Notes: generated from the sequence alone by a model not told the origin. DNA of 64,000 bases from Erwinia mallotivora (GCF_000590885.1 NZ_JFHN01000053.1:248001-312000); one strand, 5' to 3'. Counted from the stretch's first letter, positions 10,453-19,889 are shown. Program-made: numbers and translations.

Positions 10453-13167
10453 ATGATGAATCCTGGTTTCAGTCTGCTGTTACTCAGTCGTCAGCCGACA
10501 CGCTGGTTCGCCGGACGTGTGGCCTGCTGGCTGTTGTGTGGTGGTTTGCTTGGCGCCGTGCCCGCGCATGCTGACACCGCGCAGAACGAGCTGGTCGACA
10601 GCGTCCAGCCGGTTAAAACGTGCAGCAAACAGCTAACGTGGAGCGATAAACGCAATCTGGGGAGATCGATACAAACGCAGCTTGCCGCGTTGTATCAGAA
10701 CAACAGTGATTTTCAGGCCCAGCTGCAAAGAGGGCAACGGCTTAACGATGGCGTCGTCGGTCCCACTACCCGTTACTGGCTGGATTACTTCTGCGGTGAA
10801 TTTGCCTTTGCCACGCCAGAGACGTCCAATGATCCGCACCAGGTTTTTGTTGAATCATTAATGATTGCGCTAAATCGCGCCGCCGAGCGCAATGCGCTGT
10901 ATCCAACGTGGCGTACGGCAATTACCCCGCCCGAACTGCTTGGTTTAACCTCCGCGCAGATCGAGCAAAAACTCAGCCCCAATGGCGCAGGCTCTGCTAA
11001 AAGTGACGATGGGGCAAAACCGGCGCAGCCGCCTGTAGCGCAGAGGCCCGACAGCGATACCGCCCCCTATTATTACCAACTGACAAAAAAAGACTTCGCC
11101 AGCCTGACGTTGCGTCAGACCGTGCTGGCAACCTTTGCAAAACTGGAAAAGCAGCAGTTCGATCAGCGCAGTCAGCTTTATAATCAGCTCAGTGATTTAT
11201 TTTCTCAGCTGAATATTCCGATTGCCCCACCGCTGAATATCGATAATTTGATTGATTCTTACACCATCGAGAGTTCGCAACCCAGCACGAGCACAAGTAC
11301 CAGCACCAGCACCAGCACCAGCACCAGCACCAGCACCAGCACCAGCACTAATACCAGTGCCAGTAACAATACCAGTGCCGGCAACAATACCAGTGCCGGT
11401 AAAAGTGCCAGCAGTAATGCCAGCACCAGTGCCAGTCCCGGCGCAAGTCAGAATACTCCCGCTGGCGGCAGTGATAGTGAGAAAGATAAGCAAAATCCTG
11501 ATGACAAAAACGGCGATATCCCTGAACCATCAACCCAGGTCATTGAAACCAACACGCAGAGCGATACACAAACATCGGCACAACAGGTCGTGTGGCAATT
11601 AAATCCGCAGGCGTTAAATGACTCCATCCGGGAATTGGGGATCACCGCCCTGTCTGAAGAGGTATTAAAAACGCTGGCACCGTTGCAGGATGAAGTCTTT
11701 CCCAGCCTCTATTTATTACAGATCGCGATTAATGAGTCGGGTATCCCGCCAGAGAGTCTTCAGGACAAGGGCGTCTTTACCTTAGCCAGGAAAAGTGGTC
11801 CCAGCCCCGCTCGCGCTGTCCCGGTCAACTGGCAGGCGCCGCCGGACTGTGGATGTCAGGACAGTGCTAAATCTATTTTTACCATGGGCACTTTTTATGG
11901 TTTCTATCCTTACTGGCAACACCTCGAAACGGGACAATCTATTGATTTCAGTCGCTTAGACCGCATTGGCTATCTTGGTGCAGTAATGAAACCGGAAGGG
12001 AGCGGCAATACGCTGGTTCTGCCACAAAACTGGCAGGCCGCCCCCGGATTCAGCCAGTTTATTCAGATTACCCACCGTTACAGGACCAAACTTGATCTGG
12101 TCGTCACCACGCCCATGGATCTTTCCCGGGAGCAGCTGGTTGGGCTGTTTACCGATGATATGGTTAAGCAGCTGGTGAAATCCGTGACCACGCCAATGGA
12201 TAAGTACCTGATTAATAATCTGAAGCCGTGGGTGAGCTTCGGGCTGGAAAGCGTTCCGTCGATGGCAGACGGCATTACGCTGGATATCGACCTGTCCATC
12301 CTTGACACGCCGCAAAGCCAGCAGGCTTTTTTCACATTTCTGGACAAGCTTAAGATTGCGCTCCGTCAGAGCTATCACCCGCATGCCAGCAGCAGTGAAT
12401 CAGATGGCCCTGCTACCGACGGTGATAAATATTATTTAAGCGTAATTGTTCCTGTTAAAGATGTGGTAGAGACAAAAAATGGTTTCTACAGCTTTACCAA
12501 TTTCGATGCATTATCACAACGCACCAACCTGCTGATCGTCCGGCCGGGTTCACCAGCAACGCTTGATAAAGCCAGTGATGAACTCGATCAAATAAAAGCA
12601 CTACAGCAATGGTTAAGCAATCAGCCAAATCAACTGGAAGTCCAGCAGGTCTACAAGCGACTGGTCCCGGTGCTGATCAGTGAGGATAACCGTAATCAGC
12701 CCTCTGCCCTGACCCAACTGGTCAATCTTTCCAGCTGGACCTTTTTGGGGGCTGGCTACTGGCCGTTACCATTAAGTGACGCCAACGAGAAGCTGATAGA
12801 TAAAACGTTCTTCCCGGAAACACAGCAATATCCGCAGCCACTTAATCAGCTGACCAACGGCGTCGCCAGCCTGTTGAACTGGGTTTGTGTGCATCGCTGG
12901 GAGCTGAGAACCGGATTATTTGTATCATTCCTCTTTATTCTGCTGGTCCTGGTCATCTGTATCTGGTCGTTCCCACTCAGAAAACATTTGAGCCGCTTTC
13001 CTTTTGTGGCGCTGACGTCGCTGTCCATCAGCGGACTGATGCTGGTGTTTGTCGCCGACCCTGCGTTTCAGGATTATCAGGGACCTATTCTGCTGATCTT
13101 TATGGTGGTGATTGGCTGGATATTATTTGCGGTGCGAATGGTGAGGAAGGAGGGGGATAAGCCTTAA
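10453..13167 (+). CDS. eCIS-linked secreted/membrane protein: PG-binding-like region, Ser-Thr linker, degenerate GH18-like domain, C-terminal TM helices
   Basis: 904 residues from the ATG at 10453 (AAGGA eight bases upstream). An N-terminal signal sequence (basic, then WLLCGGLLGA, ending PAHA at about residue 40) is followed by a peptidoglycan-binding-like segment (residues 65-115, ending DGVVGPTTRYWL). Next come a low-complexity Thr-Ser/Asn linker (about 277-345) and a region resembling a GH18 barrel: GFYPYW at about 482-487, then DFSRLDRIGYLG, a LDLVVTTP strand and GITLDIDLS near 607-615. The usual DxDxE ends in Ser615 rather than Glu, so it is probably not an active chitinase. Three hydrophobic helices near the C-terminus (about 815-900) would anchor it in the inner membrane. 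It sits 11 bp after the tape-measure stop. A role in wall docking or particle release is inference. Confidence 0.75.
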   Translation: MMNPGFSLLLLSRQPTRWFAGRVACWLLCGGLLGAVPAHADTAQNELVDSVQPVKTCSKQLTWSDKRNLGRSIQTQLAALYQNNSDFQAQLQRGQRLNDGVVGPTTRYWLDYFCGEFAFATPETSNDPHQVFVESLMIALNRAAERNALYPTWRTAITPPELLGLTSAQIEQKLSPNGAGSAKSDDGAKPAQPPVAQRPDSDTAPYYYQLTKKDFASLTLRQTVLATFAKLEKQQFDQRSQLYNQLSDLFSQLNIPIAPPLNIDNLIDSYTIESSQPSTSTSTSTSTSTSTSTSTSTSTNTSASNNTSAGNNTSAGKSASSNASTSASPGASQNTPAGGSDSEKDKQNPDDKNGDIPEPSTQVIETNTQSDTQTSAQQVVWQLNPQALNDSIRELGITALSEEVLKTLAPLQDEVFPSLYLLQIAINESGIPPESLQDKGVFTLARKSGPSPARAVPVNWQAPPDCGCQDSAKSIFTMGTFYGFYPYWQHLETGQSIDFSRLDRIGYLGAVMKPEGSGNTLVLPQNWQAAPGFSQFIQITHRYRTKLDLVVTTPMDLSREQLVGLFTDDMVKQLVKSVTTPMDKYLINNLKPWVSFGLESVPSMADGITLDIDLSILDTPQSQQAFFTFLDKLKIALRQSYHPHASSSESDGPATDGDKYYLSVIVPVKDVVETKNGFYSFTNFDALSQRTNLLIVRPGSPATLDKASDELDQIKALQQWLSNQPNQLEVQQVYKRLVPVLISEDNRNQPSALTQLVNLSSWTFLGAGYWPLPLSDANEKLIDKTFFPETQQYPQPLNQLTNGVASLLNWVCVHRWELRTGLFVSFLFILLVLVICIWSFPLRKHLSRFPFVALTSLSISGLMLVFVADPAFQDYQGPILLIFMVVIGWILFAVRMVRKEGDKP
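11299..11346 (+). repeat. (ACCAGC)8 in-frame microsatellite
   Basis: Eight exact tandem copies of a six-base unit encode eight Thr-Ser pairs in the linker between the two halves of the preceding protein; similar degenerate units flank it on both sides. Since the unit is two codons, gain or loss of copies changes linker length but not frame. Confidence 0.95.
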
Positions 13168-13182
13168 TCGTTTTTTCAGACT

Positions 13183-13210
13183 GGGGATAACTGCTGAAGC
13201 CGTTATCCCC
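13183..13210 (+). terminator. hairpin after the eCIS structural operon
   Basis: A perfect 9-bp stem (GGGGATAAC at 13183-13191 with GTTATCCCC at 13202-13210) lies 15 bp after the last plus-strand stop. It is followed only by a weak T-rich stretch, so termination is likely but not canonical. Confidence 0.55.
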
Positions 13211-13252
13211 CGGTTTGTGTTGCCTTAAATATTCATGGGTATGAAATGAAGT

Positions 13253-13274
13253 AAAAAGCCTGATTCAATCAGGC
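13253..13274 (-). terminator. intrinsic terminator of the minus-strand cargo operon
   Basis: The stem GCCTGAT / ATCAGGC (13258-13264, 13268-13274) has a 3-base loop and, read on the minus strand, is followed by five T (AAAAA at 13253-13257 on plus). It lies 36 bp after the stop of the last minus-strand ORF. Confidence 0.75.
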
Positions 13275-13310
13275 CGATAAAAAATTACGCAGAATTTAAA
13301 AAGTTAGCCA

Positions 13311-13865
13311 TTAATTCCATGGGATAACAGCACGCTTTTCATAACCTTCTATCCATTTTCTAAAATTCATTATGTCAGATATAACCACGTCAGCATTATA
13401 CGTTAACTGTCCTCTTTTTTCAGATTCTGACTTCGAAAGTATATCTTGCAATATGACCAGAACAGTGTCCAGATAACTATTCCTTGCTGCTTCTATTTCA
13501 TCAGGAGACAAATATCCAGGTTCTAAAAATGTATGGCTTATCGCATCTAAGCCCCCCCTGATATTTTCTGCTTTTGCAGTTTCCAGACCACCAATCAACC
13601 CTGATTTTCGGCTCTCAGATTTCCTGTCTAAATAAAGACCTCTGAGCGTTTTTTTTATACTTCCAATATGCATTGCATTGTTTTTGATGGTAAAGCTTAG
13701 TAATTTTAATCGCTCTTTTGACTTTCCAGCTAACACCAGAGCATCCATCAACGTTTTATATATTTTATCTGGTCTTGAGAGTCTTTGTTCCAGAGCTGAT
13801 TTGGTCATGGACCAATGACTTTCATTGTTAATCACTGAAAACCGACCGGCATCGGGGGATTCCAT
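13311..13865 (-). CDS. helical ORF overlapping the end of the DUF4157 cargo gene; possible detached C-terminus
   Basis: About 184 residues if the ATG at 13865 is used; the frame is open back to 13880 (TTG), and another ATG lies at 13808. None has a good ribosome site. The frame overlaps the 3' end of the cargo gene by up to 49 bp and lies one base back from it. The product is lysine-rich and mostly helical, with SALEQRLSRPDKIYKTLMDA near the start; this resembles the helical segment that often follows an AbiEii-like nucleotidyltransferase core. I therefore favour a split effector. A separate immunity or chaperone gene is the alternative. The DNA is AT-rich compared with its neighbours, as is common for polymorphic toxin tips. 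Confidence 0.6.
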   Translation of the reverse strand: MESPDAGRFSVINNESHWSMTKSALEQRLSRPDKIYKTLMDALVLAGKSKERLKLLSFTIKNNAMHIGSIKKTLRGLYLDRKSESRKSGLIGGLETAKAENIRGGLDAISHTFLEPGYLSPDEIEAARNSYLDTVLVILQDILSKSESEKRGQLTYNADVVISDIMNFRKWIEGYEKRAVIPWN

Positions 13866-15157
13866 TTCTTCTGTTCCCAATATTTTTCAGCCTTCCCATC
13901 AATATAGTGAAAGGAGTACTCCAAATCGCGGCTTTTAAAAATAATTGTTGACCCCATTGTAACAGTAGGGTTATCGACAGATAAAGTCTTTGAAATCGCC
14001 CCCAGGCTGGTAATTACGAGACCTATTTGCTCCATCACACCAGAGATTCCCGAATCATCTTTTGGTGCATACTTAGGGTCCGCTCCTTTTTTTAGCTGAA
14101 AGTCCATATCTATATCTCTCATATTATCTGAAGGTCTTCCCAACCTTCCGTCGTCAGGATGTTTAAGTGTCAGAGCGGACCCACCACCTAAAATAAAATC
14201 AAAGTTCTTTAATAGTTTATTTTTAGCAAAGGCACTGGTAAGCAACGCAACAAGATTGGGAATTTGAATTAGTCGACTTCGATGTCTGGGACTGACTGGC
14301 TCGCCACCTTTGGATTCATGCTCAGCTTCATGAGCTTTTATCTTCTCCAAATCCAGGCGAAGAGAAGGCTTCTTCGATTTAGCAAACTCTTCCCCCACAG
14401 AATTCAGTGCTGTACTGAATCGAGAAGGAATAACGCCAGCTTGATGAGCCATTGCTGCAATCCATCCTGCTTTCTTTTTATCCGTAGTGGTTGAAAGCAA
14501 ATAATCAAATAGCTGACCGTTATCCATTTCATCCTGGTTTAAATCATCAAATTCCTCCTGTCTATCTTTGAGATTGACGCCTGAGGCCTTAACTCTTTCG
14601 AACATATCTTCCATATCTTTTTTAGTCCCTTTCACCATTCCATTCATGAAGTAACCCTGTAAAACATTAAGTTTAGAAACTGAAGGTGCTTTCAGGCTTT
14701 CATTTCCTCGGCTGGAGTCAATTTCCTTTAACTGAACCGCCCTTCCGCCCAGCACATCTGCCTCATGCTCCAGCGCCGGACTGTCATTCACCGCCATTCC
14801 TGCCACCGAGGTTGTCGCCGAAACCCGTCCCTGCGCCTGCTGCACCACATGCCCCAGCTCATGCGGCAGGTGTTTTTCCTGCCCGGAAGCCAGATGGATA
14901 TCACTGCCCTGCGCGTAAGCGTGCGCCTGCACGGTGGCAGGTTTTGCAGAGTTATAATGCACCCGCACGTGATCCAGGCTCATGCCGCTGATATTCTCCA
15001 TACCGCTTTTCAGGTTATCGGGCAGCCCGGTTTTATTTGGCTGTCTTTGAACCGTCTCCGTGCGGTTGTCCTCCAGCGTTGCCGATGCATGACTGACTTT
15101 GCGCTGCGAAACCGCCTTGCGGCTTGATTGATGTCGTGCCGTCTTTTTTGAATACAT
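13832..15157 (-). CDS. DUF4157 eCIS cargo protein with nucleotidyltransferase-like C-terminal half
   Basis: 441 residues from the ATG at 15157 (GAGGA nine bases upstream; a GTG at 15160 is possible). Residues 1-40 are basic and disordered. Residues 45-140 are a textbook DUF4157 (PVC-metallopeptidase) domain: LPDNLKSGMENISG, VHYNS, AYAQG, then HLPHELGHVVQQAQGRV with the HExxH zinc motif (H99, E100, H103) and LEHEADVLG. Such domains mark toxins loaded into eCIS particles. After a lysine-rich helical middle, residues 320-353 read ILGGGSAL...RPSDNMRDIDMDF, matching the GG[S/T]-x(n)-DhD signature of MNT/AbiEii nucleotidyltransferases, followed by a DLEYSFHYID strand that could supply the third carboxylate. 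It lies downstream of the AAA+ gene. The NTase reading is from motifs; its target is unknown. Confidence 0.8.
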   Translation of the reverse strand: MYSKKTARHQSSRKAVSQRKVSHASATLEDNRTETVQRQPNKTGLPDNLKSGMENISGMSLDHVRVHYNSAKPATVQAHAYAQGSDIHLASGQEKHLPHELGHVVQQAQGRVSATTSVAGMAVNDSPALEHEADVLGGRAVQLKEIDSSRGNESLKAPSVSKLNVLQGYFMNGMVKGTKKDMEDMFERVKASGVNLKDRQEEFDDLNQDEMDNGQLFDYLLSTTTDKKKAGWIAAMAHQAGVIPSRFSTALNSVGEEFAKSKKPSLRLDLEKIKAHEAEHESKGGEPVSPRHRSRLIQIPNLVALLTSAFAKNKLLKNFDFILGGGSALTLKHPDDGRLGRPSDNMRDIDMDFQLKKGADPKYAPKDDSGISGVMEQIGLVITSLGAISKTLSVDNPTVTMGSTIIFKSRDLEYSFHYIDGKAEKYWEQKKWNPPMPVGFQ

Positions 15158-15237
15158 CACGAATCGTCCTCTTTCTTAATTCTGCTAAATCACCTGGTGC
15201 GTTCCGGTTATCTGATCTTCGGGCACGGACGCCGCAT

Positions 15238-16611
15238 TCACTCAAAGAATATTTTGTTATCTTTCCTGAATTCCTGACGGATGCTGGCAATGATGTCGTC
15301 CTGCGTAACCGTGCGTTCGCCGCGCTGAACGGCGATTAAGGCACACTGGCGCAGCACGTTAATGATTAGCCCGCCGGCAACTTCATAGCGGTCGGCGAGG
15401 GCCGCTAAATTGACATCTTCTGCGAGTTCACATGTACCGTTAAAAGCGTTTTGCCAGAGTGTCAGGCGCTCTTTCGGCCCCGGAATAGTAAACTGCACCA
15501 TGTTCTGAAAGCGCCGGGTAAAAGCTTCATCCATATTGTTTTTCAGGTTGGTGGCAATGATCACCGTGCCGGGGAAATCTTCTATCTTTTGCAGTAAATA
15601 ACCCGTCAGCTGGTTGGCATGTCTGTCGTTGGACGAACTGCCCTCCGAGCGTTTGCCAAACAGCGCATCCCCTTCATCAAAAAACAGGATCCACTCTTTG
15701 TAACTGGCGGCGTCAAATACACGGGACAAATTTTTCTCGGTTTCACCAATATATTTAGAAACCACCATGGATAAATCGACGCGATAGACATCCCGCCCGG
15801 TAGCCTTCCCCAGCAGCGCGGCGGTCAGCGTTTTACCTGTCCCTGGCGGGCCGAAGAACACCGCCCGATAGCCCGGCTTCACCTTTTCTGCCAGTTGCCA
15901 CTCATTCATCAGCGTCTGACCATGTCTGAGCCACGCATGCAGCTCTTCAACTTGTGCCATGACGTCTTTATCCAGCACCAGATCGCCCCATTCCAGTGGA
16001 GATTCCAGCAGATGGGCCGGGAAGCTGGCGCTTAATTCCGGACGAAGCCGCTCACCGGTAGTGAAATAGTGCAGCCACTCATCGTTTAACCGATAGATAC
16101 CGGCCCATTTTGGCACGCCATCATCAACTGACAGCAACTGAGTAACCTGTTCAGCCATCAGCCGATGTTTGTTTGCAAGGATGCCGTGCGCGTGGAGACG
16201 CCAGTCAGGGTCATTAGCGCTGATGAGAAAGTTGAGCGTCTGCCCGGTTGGGATAAAACCACTGAAGGCTTTATCGCTGACGCCTCCAAATTCAGTGAAA
16301 GGACGATCGATAAGGCTGTTAAGTCCAAAGAAAATATCAAGCGCATCAGGTTTCACACCGGGTGCCATAGCAAGAGCCAGCGCCAGGCGTTCAAAAACAG
16401 ACAGTTGCCAGTCAATATTTAAATCGGCATAAGGCGTGCCTTTAACCAGTTCCGGCGGCGCAATAGCTGACCAGTGCCGTTCATGCCCCTCTTGTTTGAG
16501 ATAGCTACAAATAACCTGATTAATGACCTGCGACAGCCACCCCATTTCGCGATAAAGCACAAGAACGTTATCTGCCTGTTGATGATTTTCGACATTTGCT
16601 TGTGGGGCCAT
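15238..16611 (-). CDS. eCIS AAA+ ATPase (Afp15-like)
   Basis: 457 residues from the ATG at 16611 (AAGGA upstream). The N-terminal 200 residues are the winged-helix-like region seen in Afp15/PVC15 ATPases. The AAA+ module follows: Walker A GPPGTGKT at 254-261, Walker B ILFFDE at 308-313, sensor ATN near 353-355, arginine finger in TRRF near 365-368. This ATPase is found in nearly all eCIS loci and is thought to help assembly or cargo loading. It is on the strand opposite the structural genes and upstream of the cargo gene, so it is the first gene of a short divergently oriented cargo operon. Confidence 0.9.
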   Translation of the reverse strand: MAPQANVENHQQADNVLVLYREMGWLSQVINQVICSYLKQEGHERHWSAIAPPELVKGTPYADLNIDWQLSVFERLALALAMAPGVKPDALDIFFGLNSLIDRPFTEFGGVSDKAFSGFIPTGQTLNFLISANDPDWRLHAHGILANKHRLMAEQVTQLLSVDDGVPKWAGIYRLNDEWLHYFTTGERLRPELSASFPAHLLESPLEWGDLVLDKDVMAQVEELHAWLRHGQTLMNEWQLAEKVKPGYRAVFFGPPGTGKTLTAALLGKATGRDVYRVDLSMVVSKYIGETEKNLSRVFDAASYKEWILFFDEGDALFGKRSEGSSSNDRHANQLTGYLLQKIEDFPGTVIIATNLKNNMDEAFTRRFQNMVQFTIPGPKERLTLWQNAFNGTCELAEDVNLAALADRYEVAGGLIINVLRQCALIAVQRGERTVTQDDIIASIRQEFRKDNKIFFE

Positions 16612-17286
16612 GGCACATCCTTGAATAAGGAAGCTTTATGATTCAGATTACGTTCAGCCAGTAGCGTATGCAATGATTCATTTATAATCGTTTTTATTCA
16701 ACAACGCTAAGTACCGTCAGTTACAAACGGTAATCGACATCACCTCACTCACAGTGATGAATAACCTAACAAATAGTCGGTAATATAATGAATTTAAAGG
16801 CTTCAGAAAAATGTATCAATACTCAGATATCTGGGCATTTACAGGTAAATATAAGAATGAATCATTAATAATGGTCATAAACAGCTTAAAATAAGGCGTG
16901 GAGGGAAGTTGTTAATGCTGACTTAAACCCGCTTTCCAGTGACAGAACTTGTGCAATGATAAAAAAACCTGATGCCGTGTTTTGCACATCAAACATAAAT
17001 ACCCCGATTTGTATCGACATCAGCTTTATCACTTCTCCAGATTTTCATTGTTTCGAGCGTGCTCGAAGAAAGTGGCCTGGCCGCTGGTTTTCCTGTTATA
17101 CAGACTCCGTTATCATATTCGCCACGTACTCGTGAAAGGACATCCAGGTTGTAGCCCGTGAGGCTACCCCTTAACCCAGAGTAAAATGTGGGATTTCATG
17201 AGATTCAGTGAGACATCGTGAGAACTAACAATAATGATAAAATCACTTAACTCTCTAATTTTTAAGATAATGGACATCTCAACACT
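16612..17286. other. 675-bp AT-rich intergenic region between the eCIS cargo operon and mutS
   Basis: No convincing ORF. It must hold the divergent promoters of the AAA+ gene (near 16620-16700) and mutS. One clear dyad lies at 17052-17067 (TTCGAGC, two bases, GCTCGAA). I see no tRNA, integrase remnant or flanking direct repeat marking an island boundary. Confidence 0.6.
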
Positions 17287-19842
17287 ATGAGTACATTAGA
17301 AAACATCGGTACACATACCCCGATGATGCAGCAGTATCTGCGCCTGAAAGCCGAGCACCCGGAAATCCTGCTCTTCTATCGTATGGGGGACTTCTACGAG
17401 CTGTTTTATGATGATGCGAAGCGCGCCTCACAGTTACTGGATATTTCGCTGACCAAACGCGGAGCCTCGGCGGGCCAGCCAATTCCGATGGCGGGTGTGC
17501 CCTATCATGCGGTGGAGAACTATCTCGCCAGGCTGGTGCAGCTGGGAGAATCCGTCGCCATTTGTGAACAGATCGGTGACCCGGCGCTGAGCAAAGGTCC
17601 GGTAGAACGCAAAGTCGTCCGTATTGTGACTCCCGGCACCATCAGCGATGAGGCGCTGTTGCAGGAGCGTCAGGATAATCTGTTAGCGGCTATCTGGCAG
17701 GATGCACGTGGCTTTGGCTATGCCACTCTGGATATCAGTTCCGGGCGATTCCGGCTGGCAGAGCCTTCTGATACCGAGACAATGGCAGCAGAACTCCAGC
17801 GTACCAATCCGGCAGAACTGCTCTATCCTGAGGATCTTGCCGCCATGTCGCTGATTGAAAACCGTCGGGGGCTGCGTCGCCGTCCTTTATGGGAGTTCGA
17901 GATCGATACCGCCCGCCAGCAGCTTAATATGCAGTTTGGCACCCGGGATCTCAGCGGTTTTGGCGTGGAACAGGCCCAGCTGGCGCTGCGTGCCGCAGGC
18001 TGTTTGTTACAGTACGTCAAGGATACCCAACGCACTTCTCTTCCTCATATTCGCTCACTGACGATGGAACGCCAGCAGGATAGTATCGTCATGGATGCGG
18101 CCACCCGGCGTAATCTGGAGATTACCCAGAATCTGTCCGGTGGCAGCGAAAATACGCTCGCCTCTGTGCTGGACAAAACTGCCACGCCAATGGGCAGCCG
18201 TATGTTGAAACGCTGGTTGCATATGCCTGTCCGGGATACCAGCACGATTGTTAATCGTCAGCAGTCGATTGGTTCGCTCCAGGATATTTGCGCAGAACTC
18301 TCTCCGCTGCTGCGTCAGATTGGCGATCTGGAGCGGATCCTCGCCAGACTGGCCTTGCGCACTGCCCGCCCACGCGACCTTGCCAGAATGCGCCATGCCT
18401 TCCATCAGTTGCCTCAGTTGGATGCAATGTTGCTGGATAGCACCACACCACACCTGCAAACACTGCGTCAGCAGATGGGGCAATTTACTGAACTGCGAGA
18501 ACTGCTGGAGAAGGCGATCGTTGAAGCGCCGCCTGTACTGGTTCGTGATGGCGGGGTGATTGCGCCGGGTTACAACGCGGAACTGGACGAGTGGCGCGCA
18601 CTGGCCGATGGCGCAACCGATTATCTGGATCGCCTGGAGATCCGCGAACGGGAAAAGCTCGGGCTGGATACCCTGAAGGTCGGTTTTAATGGTGTGCATG
18701 GCTACTATATTCAGGTCAGCCGTGGGCAGAGCCATCTGGTGCCAATTCATTATGTGCGTCGCCAGACGTTGAAAAATGCCGAACGCTACATTATTCCGGA
18801 GCTGAAAGAATATGAAGATAAGGTGCTCACCTCCAAAGCAAAAGCACTGACGCTGGAAAAAGCGCTGTACGAAGAGCTTTTCGATCTGCTGCTGCCGCAT
18901 CTGGAGGCGCTCCAGCTGAGCGCTGCCTCACTGGCTGAACTGGACGTGCTGGCAAATCTCGCAGAGCGTGCCTGGACGCTTAATTACAGCTGCCCGACGC
19001 TCACCGACAGGCCTGGCATCAAACTGAGTGGCGGACGTCATCCGGTGGTCGAACAGGTGTTGAAAGAACCGTTTATTGCCAATCCTCTGTCGCTGTCACC
19101 TCAGCGCAGAATGCTGGTGATCACCGGTCCAAATATGGGCGGTAAAAGCACCTATATGCGCCAGGCAGCGCTGATTACATTGATGGCCTGTATTGGCAGC
19201 TATGTACCGGCTGATGAGGCTCAGGTTGGTCCGGTGGATCGTATCTTCACCCGTGTGGGGGCAGCGGACGATCTCGCCTCTGGCCGTTCAACCTTTATGG
19301 TGGAAATGACCGAAACGGCCAATATTCTGCATAATGCGACAGAACACAGTCTGGTGCTGATGGATGAAATTGGTCGTGGCACCTCCACCTACGATGGTTT
19401 GTCACTGGCCTGGGCCTGTGCAGAGAGTCTGGCTAATCGTAATAAAGCGATGACGCTGTTTGCTACTCACTACTTTGAACTGACCACGCTGCCGGAGAAA
19501 ATGGAGGGCGTGGTAAATGTGCATCTGGATGCGGTTGAGCACGGCGATAGCATCGCTTTTATGCACAGTGTTCAGGAAGGGGCAGCCAGTAAAAGTTATG
19601 GTCTGGCCGTCGCGGCGCTGGCAGGCGTGCCGAAGGAAGTGATTAAGCGCGCCAGGCAGAAACTAAGAGAGCTTGAGGCTATGTCTGGCAACAGTGCGGC
19701 AACCGGGGTGGATGGGTCGCAACTACCGTTGCTGGTGGAGGAAACGTCTCCGGCCGTTGAGGCACTGGAAGCCCTGGATCCTGATTCGCTCTCTCCCCGA
19801 CAGGCGCTGGAGTGGATTTACCGCCTTAAGTCTCTGGTGTGA
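17287..19842 (+). CDS. mutS: DNA mismatch repair protein MutS
   Basis: 851 residues, close to the 853 of E. coli. It binds base mismatches and short loops as a dimer and recruits MutL/MutH. The mismatch-contact Phe-x-Glu is present (F36-Y37-E38 in MGDFYELF). The C-terminal ABC-type ATPase has Walker [10 protein letters not shown] at 614 and Walker [13 protein letters not shown]. The gene is convergent with rpoS, in the usual enteric pairing where the region beside mutS is a hotspot for accessory DNA; here that DNA is the eCIS locus. No defect is visible. Confidence 0.98.
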   Translation: MSTLENIGTHTPMMQQYLRLKAEHPEILLFYRMGDFYELFYDDAKRASQLLDISLTKRGASAGQPIPMAGVPYHAVENYLARLVQLGESVAICEQIGDPALSKGPVERKVVRIVTPGTISDEALLQERQDNLLAAIWQDARGFGYATLDISSGRFRLAEPSDTETMAAELQRTNPAELLYPEDLAAMSLIENRRGLRRRPLWEFEIDTARQQLNMQFGTRDLSGFGVEQAQLALRAAGCLLQYVKDTQRTSLPHIRSLTMERQQDSIVMDAATRRNLEITQNLSGGSENTLASVLDKTATPMGSRMLKRWLHMPVRDTSTIVNRQQSIGSLQDICAELSPLLRQIGDLERILARLALRTARPRDLARMRHAFHQLPQLDAMLLDSTTPHLQTLRQQMGQFTELRELLEKAIVEAPPVLVRDGGVIAPGYNAELDEWRALADGATDYLDRLEIREREKLGLDTLKVGFNGVHGYYIQVSRGQSHLVPIHYVRRQTLKNAERYIIPELKEYEDKVLTSKAKALTLEKALYEELFDLLLPHLEALQLSAASLAELDVLANLAERAWTLNYSCPTLTDRPGIKLSGGRHPVVEQVLKEPFIANPLSLSPQRRMLVITGPNMGGKSTYMRQAALITLMACIGSYVPADEAQVGPVDRIFTRVGAADDLASGRSTFMVEMTETANILHNATEHSLVLMDEIGRGTSTYDGLSLAWACAESLANRNKAMTLFATHYFELTTLPEKMEGVVNVHLDAVEHGDSIAFMHSVQEGAASKSYGLAVAALAGVPKEVIKRARQKLRELEAMSGNSAATGVDGSQLPLLVEETSPAVEALEALDPDSLSPRQALEWIYRLKSLV

Positions 19843-19866
19843 AAAAAACTGCGCTGAACCCAGTAA

Positions 19867-19889
19867 AAAGCCGCCTTTAAGGCGGCTTT
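19867..19889 (+). terminator. mutS terminator
   Basis: A perfect 9-bp stem AAAGCCGCC / GGCGGCTTT with a 5-base loop begins 24 bp after the mutS stop; A- and T-tracts on each side could make it work in both directions. Confidence 0.85.

Noticed and set aside
11252-11602. Pro-Ala-rich plus-strand ORF (and a Thr-Gly-Ala minus-strand ORF) over the ACCAGC repeat
   Set aside because: These are frame shadows of the microsatellite within the real Thr-Ser linker; no ribosome site or family match.
10453-13167. Active family-18 chitinase
   Set aside because: The catalytic Glu of the DxDxE motif is Ser here, so only a GH18-like fold can be suggested.
13832-13880. Programmed -1 ribosomal frameshift in the cargo gene
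   Set aside because: The overlap has a C5 tract but no X-XXY-YYZ heptamer in the correct phase; both P-site re-pairings would be mismatched.
16612-17286. Island boundary with tRNA or integrase attachment site
   Set aside because: No tRNA gene, integrase fragment or direct repeat pair is visible in this interval; the other end of the locus is outside the window.
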